A DNA stretch of 38,198 nt, taken from the NCBI GenBank assembly GCA_947631245.1, contig CANRKP010000018.1, positions 1 through 38,198 of the forward strand. Direction: 5' to 3'. The position numbers and the translations under genes were made by a program. Origin of the DNA: an uncultured Clostridia bacterium. GTDB taxonomy: Bacteria; Bacillota; Clostridia; Oscillospirales; CAG-272. Numbering within the stretch: the first letter of the stretch is position 1; each line of letters opens with the position of its first letter. A model generated the notes under the pieces. It saw only the letters and a list, made by a program, of their open reading frames with translations, had not been told where the DNA came from and did no database searches. This document shows, in pieces, positions 8,371 to 15,212 of this stretch.

Positions 8371-9690
8371 TCAGAACATATCCGGCTTGCCGCCGCAGTT
8401 TTCGACGTATATCGGCGTATATAGCCTGTCGCGGACGGGGCATCCCGCCGTGGCGCACCGCCTCATGAGCTGGACGCACTTTCCGCAGGAAATGCATGAT
8501 TTTTTGGCGTCGAACTCCCCGTTTATCATGTCGCGCGCGAAGTCGGGGTATGCGAACGCCATCCTTCCGAAGCCTATCATATCGGCGCCGCCCCTTTCGA
8601 GCACTCCCGCCGCCGCGTTTTGCGCGGAGCCGCGCAGATATGAATATCCCGTTCCGATCACGGCGAGCTCTGGTATCTTTTCCTTTATCTCCGCCGCCGT
8701 CTTTATCATCCTTTCAACTCCCTTTAGCGGGTGCTCCGGCGGCTCATATCCGCCGCTGTCGTATGGGCGGTTGACGTGCGGATTGTAATATGGCGTACCC
8801 ATTGAAAGATTCAAAAGCGACAGTCCCGAGCCCGAAAGCTCCGAGAGCAGCCTCAGCGCCTCACTTATATCGACTTTTCCGTCCTCCGTCGTGCAGAAAC
8901 CGTAAGGGTACGGGATGCAGTCCGACACGCTCATCCGCGTGCAGATGAGGAAGCCGTCGTCTCCGTAAACGGACGCCGCGTCCGCGACGACCTCACGCAA
9001 AAGCCGCGTGCGGTTCTCAAACGAGCCGCCGTATTTCCCGGGACGCAGAAACGCCGACAGAAGCTCCGACATCAGGTATCTGTGGCACGATTTTATGTCG
9101 ACGCCGTCAAACCCCGCCGCCTTCGCGAGCTTCACCGCGTGCAGATATTTGTCGTGCAGGCCGTCGAGATAATCGTCCGTCGCCGTCGGATAGTCGGGCG
9201 CTATGTAAAGCCGCTCGTTCAGAAGCGGATTGTGGTATGCTATTATCGGCGCGGGCGTGTTCTCGGGCTTTGAAAACCGCCCGGAGTGCGTGAGCTGGCA
9301 TATGACGGGCGCGCCGCCCGACAGCTCGTGCATCATCTCGACCGTGCGCTTATATTCGTCGACGTTGCCGTCGTTTATATAGAGCTGCCGCCTCGAAGAC
9401 CTGCCCTCGGGACACACCGCCGTCGCCTCGAACCAGAAAAGCCCCGCCCCGCCGGAGGCAAATCTCTCGTACCTCCTCCGCGTCAGCTCGTCGGGCGCGC
9501 CGTCCTGCGTGCCGTCAAAGCCCTCCATCGGATGGACCGCAAGGCTGTTTTTTGCCGTGACGCCGCGTATTTTCACAGACCGAGCAAGGACGCTTGTGTC
9601 GCCCGACACCGGTATGTCGGCGCCGACCTCCGCCGCCGTCTTCAAAAGCTCGCCCGGCGTACCGCAGGCGAATTTATATTTCGTTGACAT
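8371..9690 (-). CDS. Old-yellow-enzyme-type NADH:flavin oxidoreductase with Fe-S site
   Basis: The 439-residue protein is an FMN TIM barrel of the OYE/2,4-dienoyl-CoA reductase group. Visible motifs are QLTHSGRF (about 142), AAGFDGVDIKSCHRYLMSELLS (about 191-212), GGSFENRTR, a GTGYSYLRG phosphate-binding stretch and GFGRMAFAYPD. The cysteine cluster CxxCxxC-x6-C-x4-C lies near residue 400 and should hold a 4Fe-4S cluster. The C-terminal FAD/NADPH domains of full-length dienoyl-CoA reductases are missing; this short form needs an outside electron donor. Such enzymes reduce activated C=C bonds. The start ATG 9690 follows a GAAAGGGGG ribosome site. A downstream SDR (14 bases) probably acts with it. 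Confidence 0.87.
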   Translation of the reverse strand: MSTKYKFACGTPGELLKTAAEVGADIPVSGDTSVLARSVKIRGVTAKNSLAVHPMEGFDGTQDGAPDELTRRRYERFASGGAGLFWFEATAVCPEGRSSRRQLYINDGNVDEYKRTVEMMHELSGGAPVICQLTHSGRFSKPENTPAPIIAYHNPLLNERLYIAPDYPTATDDYLDGLHDKYLHAVKLAKAAGFDGVDIKSCHRYLMSELLSAFLRPGKYGGSFENRTRLLREVVADAASVYGDDGFLICTRMSVSDCIPYPYGFCTTEDGKVDISEALRLLSELSGSGLSLLNLSMGTPYYNPHVNRPYDSGGYEPPEHPLKGVERMIKTAAEIKEKIPELAVIGTGYSYLRGSAQNAAAGVLERGGADMIGFGRMAFAYPDFARDMINGEFDAKKSCISCGKCVQLMRRCATAGCPVRDRLYTPIYVENCGGKPDMF

Positions 9691-9726
9691 AACGGTTTTT
9701 GCCCCCTTTCAAAAAATTATATATCT

Positions 9727-10119
9727 TTACGGCAGCTTTCTGCCGCATTTGTTGCAGAATTCAAAGTCCCCCTCGACAGGCGCCCCGCAATACGGGCAGA
9801 ATTTGCTGCTGGAGCTCGCGGTCCTTTCTTTATACTCCGCCTTTTCAGCCATATTTCCGAAGCGGGCGTTGAGCGGATCCTCCTCCTCGCCGTCGTCCGT
9901 GATGTCGAATGTCGAGAACCTATTCTTTCCCGTTGCGTTTCGGAAGCTGTATACCGCATTCACTATCGCAATAGCGACGAAAACGAGGCCGAACAAAGCG
10001 AAAAATCCGCCGCCGGCATACAAAACGAAGACAGTCCATAAAAGACCGAACACACCCATGAAAACGGATGCGATCCCTCCCATAAACGACGGCCCGCGCC
10101 CGGGCTTTATGCTTTTCAT
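9727..10119 (-). CDS. Small membrane protein with C-terminal zinc ribbon
   Basis: The 130-residue protein has two adjacent hydrophobic helices (about residues 15-55), a polar acidic linker, and a C-terminal zinc ribbon FCPYCGAPVEGDFEFCNKCGRKLP with two CxxC pairs. The start is fixed at ATG 10119 by an excellent AAGGAGG ribosome site 8 bases upstream, not the in-frame ATG at 10161. Zinc-ribbon membrane proteins of this type are frequent in Clostridia; their function is unknown. It lies in the minus-strand run between the flavin oxidoreductase and the hydroxyacid dehydrogenase, but gaps of 118 bases on the upstream side and 36 on the downstream side leave operon membership open. Confidence 0.8.
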   Translation of the reverse strand: MKSIKPGRGPSFMGGIASVFMGVFGLLWTVFVLYAGGGFFALFGLVFVAIAIVNAVYSFRNATGKNRFSTFDITDDGEEEDPLNARFGNMAEKAEYKERTASSSSKFCPYCGAPVEGDFEFCNKCGRKLP

Positions 10120-10237
10120 TTGTGTCCTCCTTTTTTGCATTCCGCTTATTTTCTTCTGCATTCCACGTCGGAGCAGCTGATCCGACAGCAGAGCAAATCT
10201 TTTTAGGGACTATACGGGCTACTGATCGTTTTCGGCT

Positions 10238-10669
10238 TCATTTGTCTTTAGTATTTATATCCAGCACAATTTTTGTTTTTAGTCCGTATACAACGCGGCC
10301 CTCATGATCTCCCTCGGAAAGAATATACGCATCCGTTTCCAATTTTGTGCCGTCACCGAGATATAATGTGCAAGTACCCGAACGTGTCTCTACATCTGTA
10401 TCGACCCTAAACTGTCCTTCATAAGTGCAGTATGCCTGATTTTTTATATCGTACACGGAAGAATATACAACGTCTCCGGTCAAAATACCGCTTCCGACAA
10501 CCGCAAAGCAAGCCAGCGCAAGCAAAACGGCGAATTTTATCTTTTCGCTGCGTATATTCCTGCACATATAGATGATGCAGATAATTCCCACTATAAAAAC
10601 AACGGCGCCGATAATTATAAAATACGTCATCCTGCCCGTTATAGCCTTTTCATATGCCGAATAATCCAA
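10238..10669 (-). CDS. Membrane protein of unknown function
   Basis: The 143-residue protein is not recognised. It has two transmembrane segments (about residues 15-35 and 45-65) and then an extracytoplasmic beta-rich tail of about 75 residues (YEGQFRVDTDVETRSG..., TLYLGDGTKLETDAYIL). This tail is reminiscent of DUF3592-like small membrane proteins. The start codon is TTG at 10669, with AAGGGG about 9 bases upstream; an internal ATG at residue 14 is possible but has poor spacing. The base composition is noticeably less GC-rich than its neighbours. It sits 26 bases after the hydroxyacid dehydrogenase. Confidence 0.65.
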   Translation of the reverse strand: MDYSAYEKAITGRMTYFIIIGAVVFIVGIICIIYMCRNIRSEKIKFAVLLALACFAVVGSGILTGDVVYSSVYDIKNQAYCTYEGQFRVDTDVETRSGTCTLYLGDGTKLETDAYILSEGDHEGRVVYGLKTKIVLDINTKDK

Positions 10670-10695
10670 AGATGCTTACCCCTTCAAAGAAAATT

Positions 10696-11703
10696 TTATG
10701 CCATTGTATTTAGCATTTCTTTCGTCACCTCATACCGTGTCGGTGCGCCGCTCGCGTAAGCCGTGAATTCCTCGAACATGAACTCCGCCATTCTGTGGAC
10801 CTCGCACCCGAGAGAGCCCGCGATGTGGGGCGTCAGAAAGACGTTTTTCATTTCGAGCAGCGGGCTGCCGGGGCGCGGCGGCTCCTCCGGGTCGGTCACG
10901 TCGAGCAGCGCCGTGCGCGTCTTCACCTCAGTGAGCGCGCGGACGAGGTCACAGCATTTTATCTGCGCGCCGCGCCCGGTGTTTATGAATACCGCGTTTT
11001 CCCTCATGCGTGAGAAGAGCGCGTAATCTATCATCCCGACGGTCTCCGGCACGTTCGCAAGGTGGTTTGAAATAACGAGACATTCGGAGAAGATCTCCTC
11101 AAGGCTCGCCTTTCTGCCGCCTATTGAGGCGATCGCATCCGCATCCGCGAATTTGTCGTATATCAAAAGCTCAATCGGCAGCTGACGCAGATGTGAGGCG
11201 ACGAGCTTTCCTATCATGCCCGCGCCTATGATGCCGACCTTTTCATCCATGATTCCCGGGAACCCCGCGGCGCCGCCGTGATTTTCCCATTCGCCGCCCC
11301 CGTTGTGGACGGAGGAATAAAACCCCTTCAGCGCGAGCATTATCTCCGCCGCCGTGAACTGCGCGACCGGTATTCCGTTCGCCGCCCACGCGGAGAACAC
11401 CTTCACCCCGCGGTCGAGGAACTCGCGCGCGAACCCCCGAACGGAGCCTGCGGCGTAAAATACCGCCTCGAGCGACGGGAAAAACTCCCCTATCTCCGCC
11501 TCCGACATATGCCACATGCCCCATGTCGAAAAGATGTAGGAGACCTCCGCCGCCTCGGCTCGGCGCGCCTCAAGCTCGGATCTGTTGTATATCGGATCGA
11601 TGAACTCAACCTTTTCTCTTATCTTGTCCGCCGTTTTCTCGTACACGCGGCAGATGCTCCCTCTGTCGCCGAGGAACACTGCCTTTTTCACAGAGCCAGC
11701 CAT
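10696..11703 (-). CDS. D-isomer-specific 2-hydroxyacid dehydrogenase
   Basis: The 335-residue NAD-dependent dehydrogenase of the D-2-hydroxyacid family has the Rossmann motif GIIGAGMIGKLVASHL (about 155-170), catalytic Arg in NTGRGAQI, Glu in DPEEPP and the His of TPHIAGS, in the standard order. The reaction would be reduction of a 2-oxoacid to a D-2-hydroxyacid or the reverse. The substrate is not predicted; 3-phosphoglycerate dehydrogenase is unlikely because the regulatory ACT domain is absent. It overlaps the preceding isomerase gene by 16 bases and uses a GGAGGTG ribosome site inside that gene, which implies translational coupling and a shared pathway. Confidence 0.88.
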   Translation of the reverse strand: MAGSVKKAVFLGDRGSICRVYEKTADKIREKVEFIDPIYNRSELEARRAEAAEVSYIFSTWGMWHMSEAEIGEFFPSLEAVFYAAGSVRGFAREFLDRGVKVFSAWAANGIPVAQFTAAEIMLALKGFYSSVHNGGGEWENHGGAAGFPGIMDEKVGIIGAGMIGKLVASHLRQLPIELLIYDKFADADAIASIGGRKASLEEIFSECLVISNHLANVPETVGMIDYALFSRMRENAVFINTGRGAQIKCCDLVRALTEVKTRTALLDVTDPEEPPRPGSPLLEMKNVFLTPHIAGSLGCEVHRMAEFMFEEFTAYASGAPTRYEVTKEMLNTMA

Positions 11704-12440
11704 CCGTTCAGCACCTCCGCGTCGCGCAAAAGCGCGTCCTCCGTCTCCTCGGGCAGAAACTCAAGCAGCGCCGCGCGCGGCGTCCCGAGCTCGCGGAGAA
11801 TATCGAAATATCTTCTCCACGCGTCCTCGTGCTCCGCGAGCGTAAGACGCCTGTCCCCCTCCCACGCAAAGACATGAACGGTGTCGACGTGCGCCGCCAC
11901 TCGGCGGAGCGCGCGCACGTTGTAATCGGTGTCCTCGTACTGGTTCGGCTGCCAATGCAGACGGACGTTTTCGCGCCCACAGTCGCCGAGCAGCCAAAGC
12001 GCGCTCTCGGCGCTGTCAGTCAGCGTCCCGCCGTGATACTCAAACGAGAGCGAAAGCCCGCGTGCCGCCGCCGCGTCCGCGTTTTTCACGAGAGTCTCGT
12101 TCATGCCCGCGCGCGTCATGACGTCCGTGTCGCGCGCGCCCGCGCTCCCCGCCCATATCCGAACGGAGGGGCAGCCGAGCGCCAGCGCAGTTTCCGTCAC
12201 GCTCTCGAATTCTTCTTTATTTTCCTTTGCGGGAAGTCTGTAATACGAGCCGTAGCTGTATACCGAGAGCCCCGCCCCGGATGTGAGCCGCGCCGCGTCT
12301 CGCGCCGCGTCGATGTCCCCGTGCGGGACGTGTATGTCGCCTCCCCATTCTATTTCCGAAAGACCCGCTTTCGCGGCGAGCCTAACAACGTCCGCCCTGC
12401 CGAGCGAACGGAACGTCACCGAAACAAGACCCGTTTTCAT
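11688..12440 (-). CDS. Sugar phosphate isomerase/epimerase (xylose isomerase-like TIM barrel)
   Basis: The 250-residue TIM barrel belongs to the AP-endonuclease-2/xylose-isomerase-like superfamily. Expected metal-ligand features appear in order: a Glu in LSEIEWGGDIHVP, Trp/Arg in SVRIWAGS, the Glu-His pair in LSFEYHGG, His/Gln in LHWQPNQYED, and the His of TVHVFAWEGD. Members isomerise or epimerise sugars or inositol derivatives using a divalent metal. The stop codon lies 16 bases inside the dehydrogenase gene that follows. It begins 29 bases after murI and could share its transcript. The exact substrate is unknown. Confidence 0.85.
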   Translation of the reverse strand: MKTGLVSVTFRSLGRADVVRLAAKAGLSEIEWGGDIHVPHGDIDAARDAARLTSGAGLSVYSYGSYYRLPAKENKEEFESVTETALALGCPSVRIWAGSAGARDTDVMTRAGMNETLVKNADAAAARGLSLSFEYHGGTLTDSAESALWLLGDCGRENVRLHWQPNQYEDTDYNVRALRRVAAHVDTVHVFAWEGDRRLTLAEHEDAWRRYFDILRELGTPRAALLEFLPEETEDALLRDAEVLNGWLAL

Positions 12441-12469
12441 TTATGTATGCTCCCCCTGCCGCGCCGTTT

Positions 12470-13261
12470 TCAGTATTTGCTTATGTCCACATACTCCGCG
12501 TGCCCGATGGGGAAGCTCCCCATAAAGACGCGCGCCGCCGCCTCAAAATCGTCCGGCGTGTCGCTGACGAAGAAGCGTATCTTCCCTTGCTTTCCGTCAC
12601 CGCCGCCGTGTCCGAGCTCCGAGGCGAGCATTTTCGCCGCCGCCTCGCCGCTGCTTATGAGGCGCACGCCCGGGAGCACCGCCTCTATCGCCCAGCTTAT
12701 TATCGGATAGTGCGTGCACCCGAGGATCAGGGTGTCTATGCCGGAGCCCCTCAGGGGCGCAAGATACCTCTCCGCCGCCGCGAGCGTCACCGCGTCTCCG
12801 CGCTCGATAAATCCGTTTTCAACGAGATGAACGAAGAGCGGGCACGCGACCGACGTCACCTCCACCGACATGTCGGCGTCCTTCACCGCCCGCTCGAACG
12901 CGCCGTTTCTGACTGTCGTCGAGGTGCCGAGAACGCCGACGCGTCCCGACCTTGTCGTCGCCGCCGCCTCGCGCGCCGCCGCCTCGATAACGCCGAAAAC
13001 GGGTATGTCGAACTTCTCCCTCAGCGTAGGCAGCGCCGTTGACGACGCCGTGCCGCAGGCGACGAGCGCGGCGTCTATCCCGAAGCCGCAGAGAAAATTC
13101 ATGTCCTGCACCGAATATCTCACGATCGTCGCCTCGGATTTCGAGCCGTAGGGAACGCGGCCCGTGTCTCCGAAATATATCATGTCCTCGTGCGGCAAAA
13201 GCGCCGCAAGCTCGCAAAGCGCCGTAAGTCCGCCGAGCCCGCTGTCAAAAATACCTATCAT
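12470..13261 (-). CDS. murI: Glutamate racemase
   Basis: The enzyme converts L- to D-glutamate for peptidoglycan. The 263-residue protein starts with MIGIFDSGLGGLTAL, bearing the DSG motif. Catalytic cysteines are C69 in ACGTASS and C182 in LGCTHYP. The Asn that usually follows the first Cys (CNTAS) is Gly70 here, a variant I believe also occurs in other Clostridia. Start ATG 13261 has GGAGG about 12 bases upstream and matches the family start exactly; the longer frame to 13402 crosses the promoter and was rejected. It is the first gene of a minus-strand run including the isomerase and hydroxyacid dehydrogenase, though those have no obvious wall role. Confidence 0.94.
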   Translation of the reverse strand: MIGIFDSGLGGLTALCELAALLPHEDMIYFGDTGRVPYGSKSEATIVRYSVQDMNFLCGFGIDAALVACGTASSTALPTLREKFDIPVFGVIEAAAREAAATTRSGRVGVLGTSTTVRNGAFERAVKDADMSVEVTSVACPLFVHLVENGFIERGDAVTLAAAERYLAPLRGSGIDTLILGCTHYPIISWAIEAVLPGVRLISSGEAAAKMLASELGHGGGDGKQGKIRFFVSDTPDDFEAAARVFMGSFPIGHAEYVDISKY

Positions 13262-13331
13262 AAATGGGACGCCTCCGTTTTGCCGTGCCGCCGCGTCCGG
13301 GGAGGACCGGCAAGCCGGCAGGTACGGTTTT

Positions 13332-13360
13332 ATTATACAATAACGGCGCTCCGAATACAA
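13332..13360 (-). promoter_or_regulatory. murI promoter
   Basis: On the minus strand TTGTAT (13360-13355) and TATAAT (13337-13332) are 17 bases apart. The transcript would start about 65 bases before the murI ATG, which excludes the longer open frame. Confidence 0.75.
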
Positions 13361-13421
13361 CAAAAACTTCTCCGGCGCAAAAAAAACACCTTCAAATTCC
13401 ACATAAAAAACATTAAAATTG

Positions 13422-13450
13422 TTGACATTCCGTTGAGATTGTGTTACAAT
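13422..13450 (+). promoter_or_regulatory. Promoter of the MinD-like gene
   Basis: TTGACA (13422-13427) and TACAAT (13445-13450) are separated by 17 bases, with an extended TGT directly before the -10 box. Transcription starts near 13457, so the upstream GTG at 13455 cannot be the start codon. Confidence 0.85.
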
Positions 13451-13490
13451 TACCGTGAGGAAGCGTCTTTATCGGCTTTCGAGGTGCGTC

Positions 13491-14327
13491 ATGTCACGCG
13501 AAAGATGCGTTTATCTTATTACATCGTGCAAAGGCGGCGTCGGCAAATCGACTGTCGCCGTCAATCTCGCGTTCACTATGGCGCTTTGCGGGCAGCGGAC
13601 GCTGCTCGCGGACTGTGACACCAAAAACCGCACCGCCGACCTCATGTTAGGCTATGACGGAGTCGGTATGTTCGACCTTGCGGACGTCGCCTCGGGGCGC
13701 GCCTCGCCTGTTGAAGCCGTGCTCCGCGACCCTCGCTGTGAGGATCTCTTCTACTGCACGGTCCCGCCGTCCGGGGAGGTGGTAGACCCCGCGCCGGCCG
13801 CGTCCGCCGCCGTCAGCTGTGCTGACGCCGTCGGGGCAGACTGCATCGTCATTGACACTTCGGGAGGGATAGATTTTCCTCTCGCGATATATCCCGACGT
13901 TGTTTATGACGCCGTTATCGTGTCAACGCAGTCTTTGCCTGCCCTGCGCGCCGCGGAGAAGACGGGAGCGGAGCTCTCACATCACGGGGTTCGCAGCCTT
14001 CGCCTTATCATAAACGCCTACGACGGAAAAAAGGACGTATCCTACATTGACGGGCTGATAAACAGAACGCGCATACTGCTTCTCGGCGTCGTTCCCTACG
14101 ACGAGCATATGAGGCGCGGTCAGGAGCGCGGGATGCCCGCAGCCGCCGTTGAAGAATCTCCGTCGCCGCGCGCCTTCTACAATATCGCGATGCGCCTGCG
14201 GGGGGCGGAAGTTCCGCTTTTCTCCGGCATGCGCGTCCGCGGACGGAAGAAGAAGCTTAGCCCGTACAGACGGGAGGACGCAGACGATCCCGGCAGAGAT
14301 CCGTCCGAGGATATGTACGCCGTATAA
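13491..14327 (+). CDS. MinD/ParA-family P-loop ATPase (orphan)
   Basis: The 278-residue SIMIBI-class ATPase carries the deviant Walker A motif KGGVGKST at about residues 14-21. This is followed by the ADCDTKNRTADLMLG switch I region and the DCIVIDTSGG Walker B stretch. The N-terminal half closely follows MinD. The C-terminus carries a basic patch (RVRGRKKK) and an acidic tail rather than an obvious amphipathic membrane helix. ATG 13491 has GAGG 6 bases ahead. Neither minC, minE nor parB lies nearby, so it is an orphan. Possible roles are division-site placement or positioning of another cargo; the sequence does not decide between them. Promoter 13422-13450 is its own. Confidence 0.82.
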   Translation: MSRERCVYLITSCKGGVGKSTVAVNLAFTMALCGQRTLLADCDTKNRTADLMLGYDGVGMFDLADVASGRASPVEAVLRDPRCEDLFYCTVPPSGEVVDPAPAASAAVSCADAVGADCIVIDTSGGIDFPLAIYPDVVYDAVIVSTQSLPALRAAEKTGAELSHHGVRSLRLIINAYDGKKDVSYIDGLINRTRILLLGVVPYDEHMRRGQERGMPAAAVEESPSPRAFYNIAMRLRGAEVPLFSGMRVRGRKKKLSPYRREDADDPGRDPSEDMYAV

Positions 14328-14474
14328 GGGCCGCGTATCCTCGGGCTCAGAATTAAGAAATTCGCTTTATCATATTACGCATTTTATCTATTTTAATTTT
14401 CATCACCGAGATTTTAATATGTAGAGTGCCGCCGCGCGCAGACGACGTGTCTTCGCCTGCAGAAAGGTCATTTT

Positions 14475-14921
14475 ATGGAAATCGCAATAATCGCTGACGA
14501 CACGCGCAAGGAGCTGATGATACAGTTCTGTATAGCATACTGCGGGATACTGTCAAAGCACAATATCTGCGCCACCGCCAAGACGGCGACCGTGCTGTCT
14601 GACGCTACCGGCATCAACGTCGAGACGTTCCTTCCCGGCAGTCACGGAGGCGGACAGCAGATAACGTCCCGCATCGCTTGCGACGAAATAGACGTTCTTC
14701 TTTATTTCCGTTCTACCGAGCCGAAGCCTGAGCTTGACGAGGCGGAATATAATCTTCTCCGCATGTGCGACGTCCACAACGTCCCGTATGCTACAAACAT
14801 CGCTTCCGCCGAGGTAATAGTCCGCGCGCTCGAACGCGGCGACCTTGACTGGCGCGAGCTCGTGAACCCCTATTCCGAGTACAACCGCAGAAAGCACGGC
14901 TCCGTGCCCGCCCGCGGATAA
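14475..14921 (+). CDS. Methylglyoxal-synthase-like protein lacking catalytic residues
   Basis: The 148-residue protein has the MGS-like fold and full family length, with strong similarity to methylglyoxal synthase at IADDTRKELMIQFCIAY, SDATGINVETF and LLRMCDVHNVPYATNIAS. Compared with E. coli MgsA (numbering from memory), key residues differ. His19 is Asp8, Asp71 is Gly60, Asp91 is Ser80, His98 aligns with Leu87 and Asp101 with Ala90. The phosphate-binding TGTTG reads TAKTA. The Asp/Lys of the first motif (D9, K12) are kept. Known MgsA makes methylglyoxal from dihydroxyacetone phosphate; this protein probably cannot, and may bind a phosphate ligand or act as a regulator. An AAAGG ribosome site precedes ATG 14475. 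The thrS T-box begins 5 bases after its stop. The 14328-14474 gap is AT-rich with no gene. Confidence 0.8.
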   Translation: MEIAIIADDTRKELMIQFCIAYCGILSKHNICATAKTATVLSDATGINVETFLPGSHGGGQQITSRIACDEIDVLLYFRSTEPKPELDEAEYNLLRMCDVHNVPYATNIASAEVIVRALERGDLDWRELVNPYSEYNRRKHGSVPARG

Positions 14922-14925
14922 AAGA

Positions 14926-15174
14926 CTTCGGATAAAATCAAAAAGGAACACGTCCGTCCCGGGAGCAGGACAGAGAACGCGCGGGACGCGGCTTTTGCCG
15001 CGCCGCTGTGACCGCGCGCCCTGACAGATCGGCACGGGTACCACCCTTTCTGACCGAAGCCCAAAACAAAAAATACCACATTTCAAGTTAAAAGTGCGGG
15101 TGGAACCGTGCGATAAAAAGTCGCACCCCGACAGAAAACGCAAAAGACGCGTTTTCTGTCGGTTTTGTTTTTTT
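14926..15174 (+). promoter_or_regulatory. T-box leader controlling thrS
   Basis: Stem I is closed by CTTCGG (14926-14931) with CCGAAG (15054-15059). Near its 3' foot the candidate specifier ACC (15040-15042) codes for threonine. The T-box itself reads GGGTGGAACCGTG (15098-15110). The antiterminator pairs CGGG (15097-15100) with CCCG (15127-15130) and CGTGCGA with TCGCAC. The bulge TGGA would pair with UCCA at the end of an uncharged tRNA; tRNA-Thr in this window has U as discriminator, a match. A competing terminator follows. Only about 40 bases lie between Stem I and the antiterminator, so Stem II appears absent. No clear separate promoter was found; transcription may come through the previous gene. 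Confidence 0.92.
15128..15174 (+). terminator. T-box-controlled terminator
   Basis: A 14-bp stem (15128-15141 with 15149-15162) carries a 7-base loop and the T-rich tail 15163-15174. It shares CCCG (15127-15130) with the antiterminator, so the two folds exclude each other. Confidence 0.93.
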
Positions 15175-15212
15175 CCCGCTTTAAATATCACCCCGAAAAG
15201 GAGAACATCATC

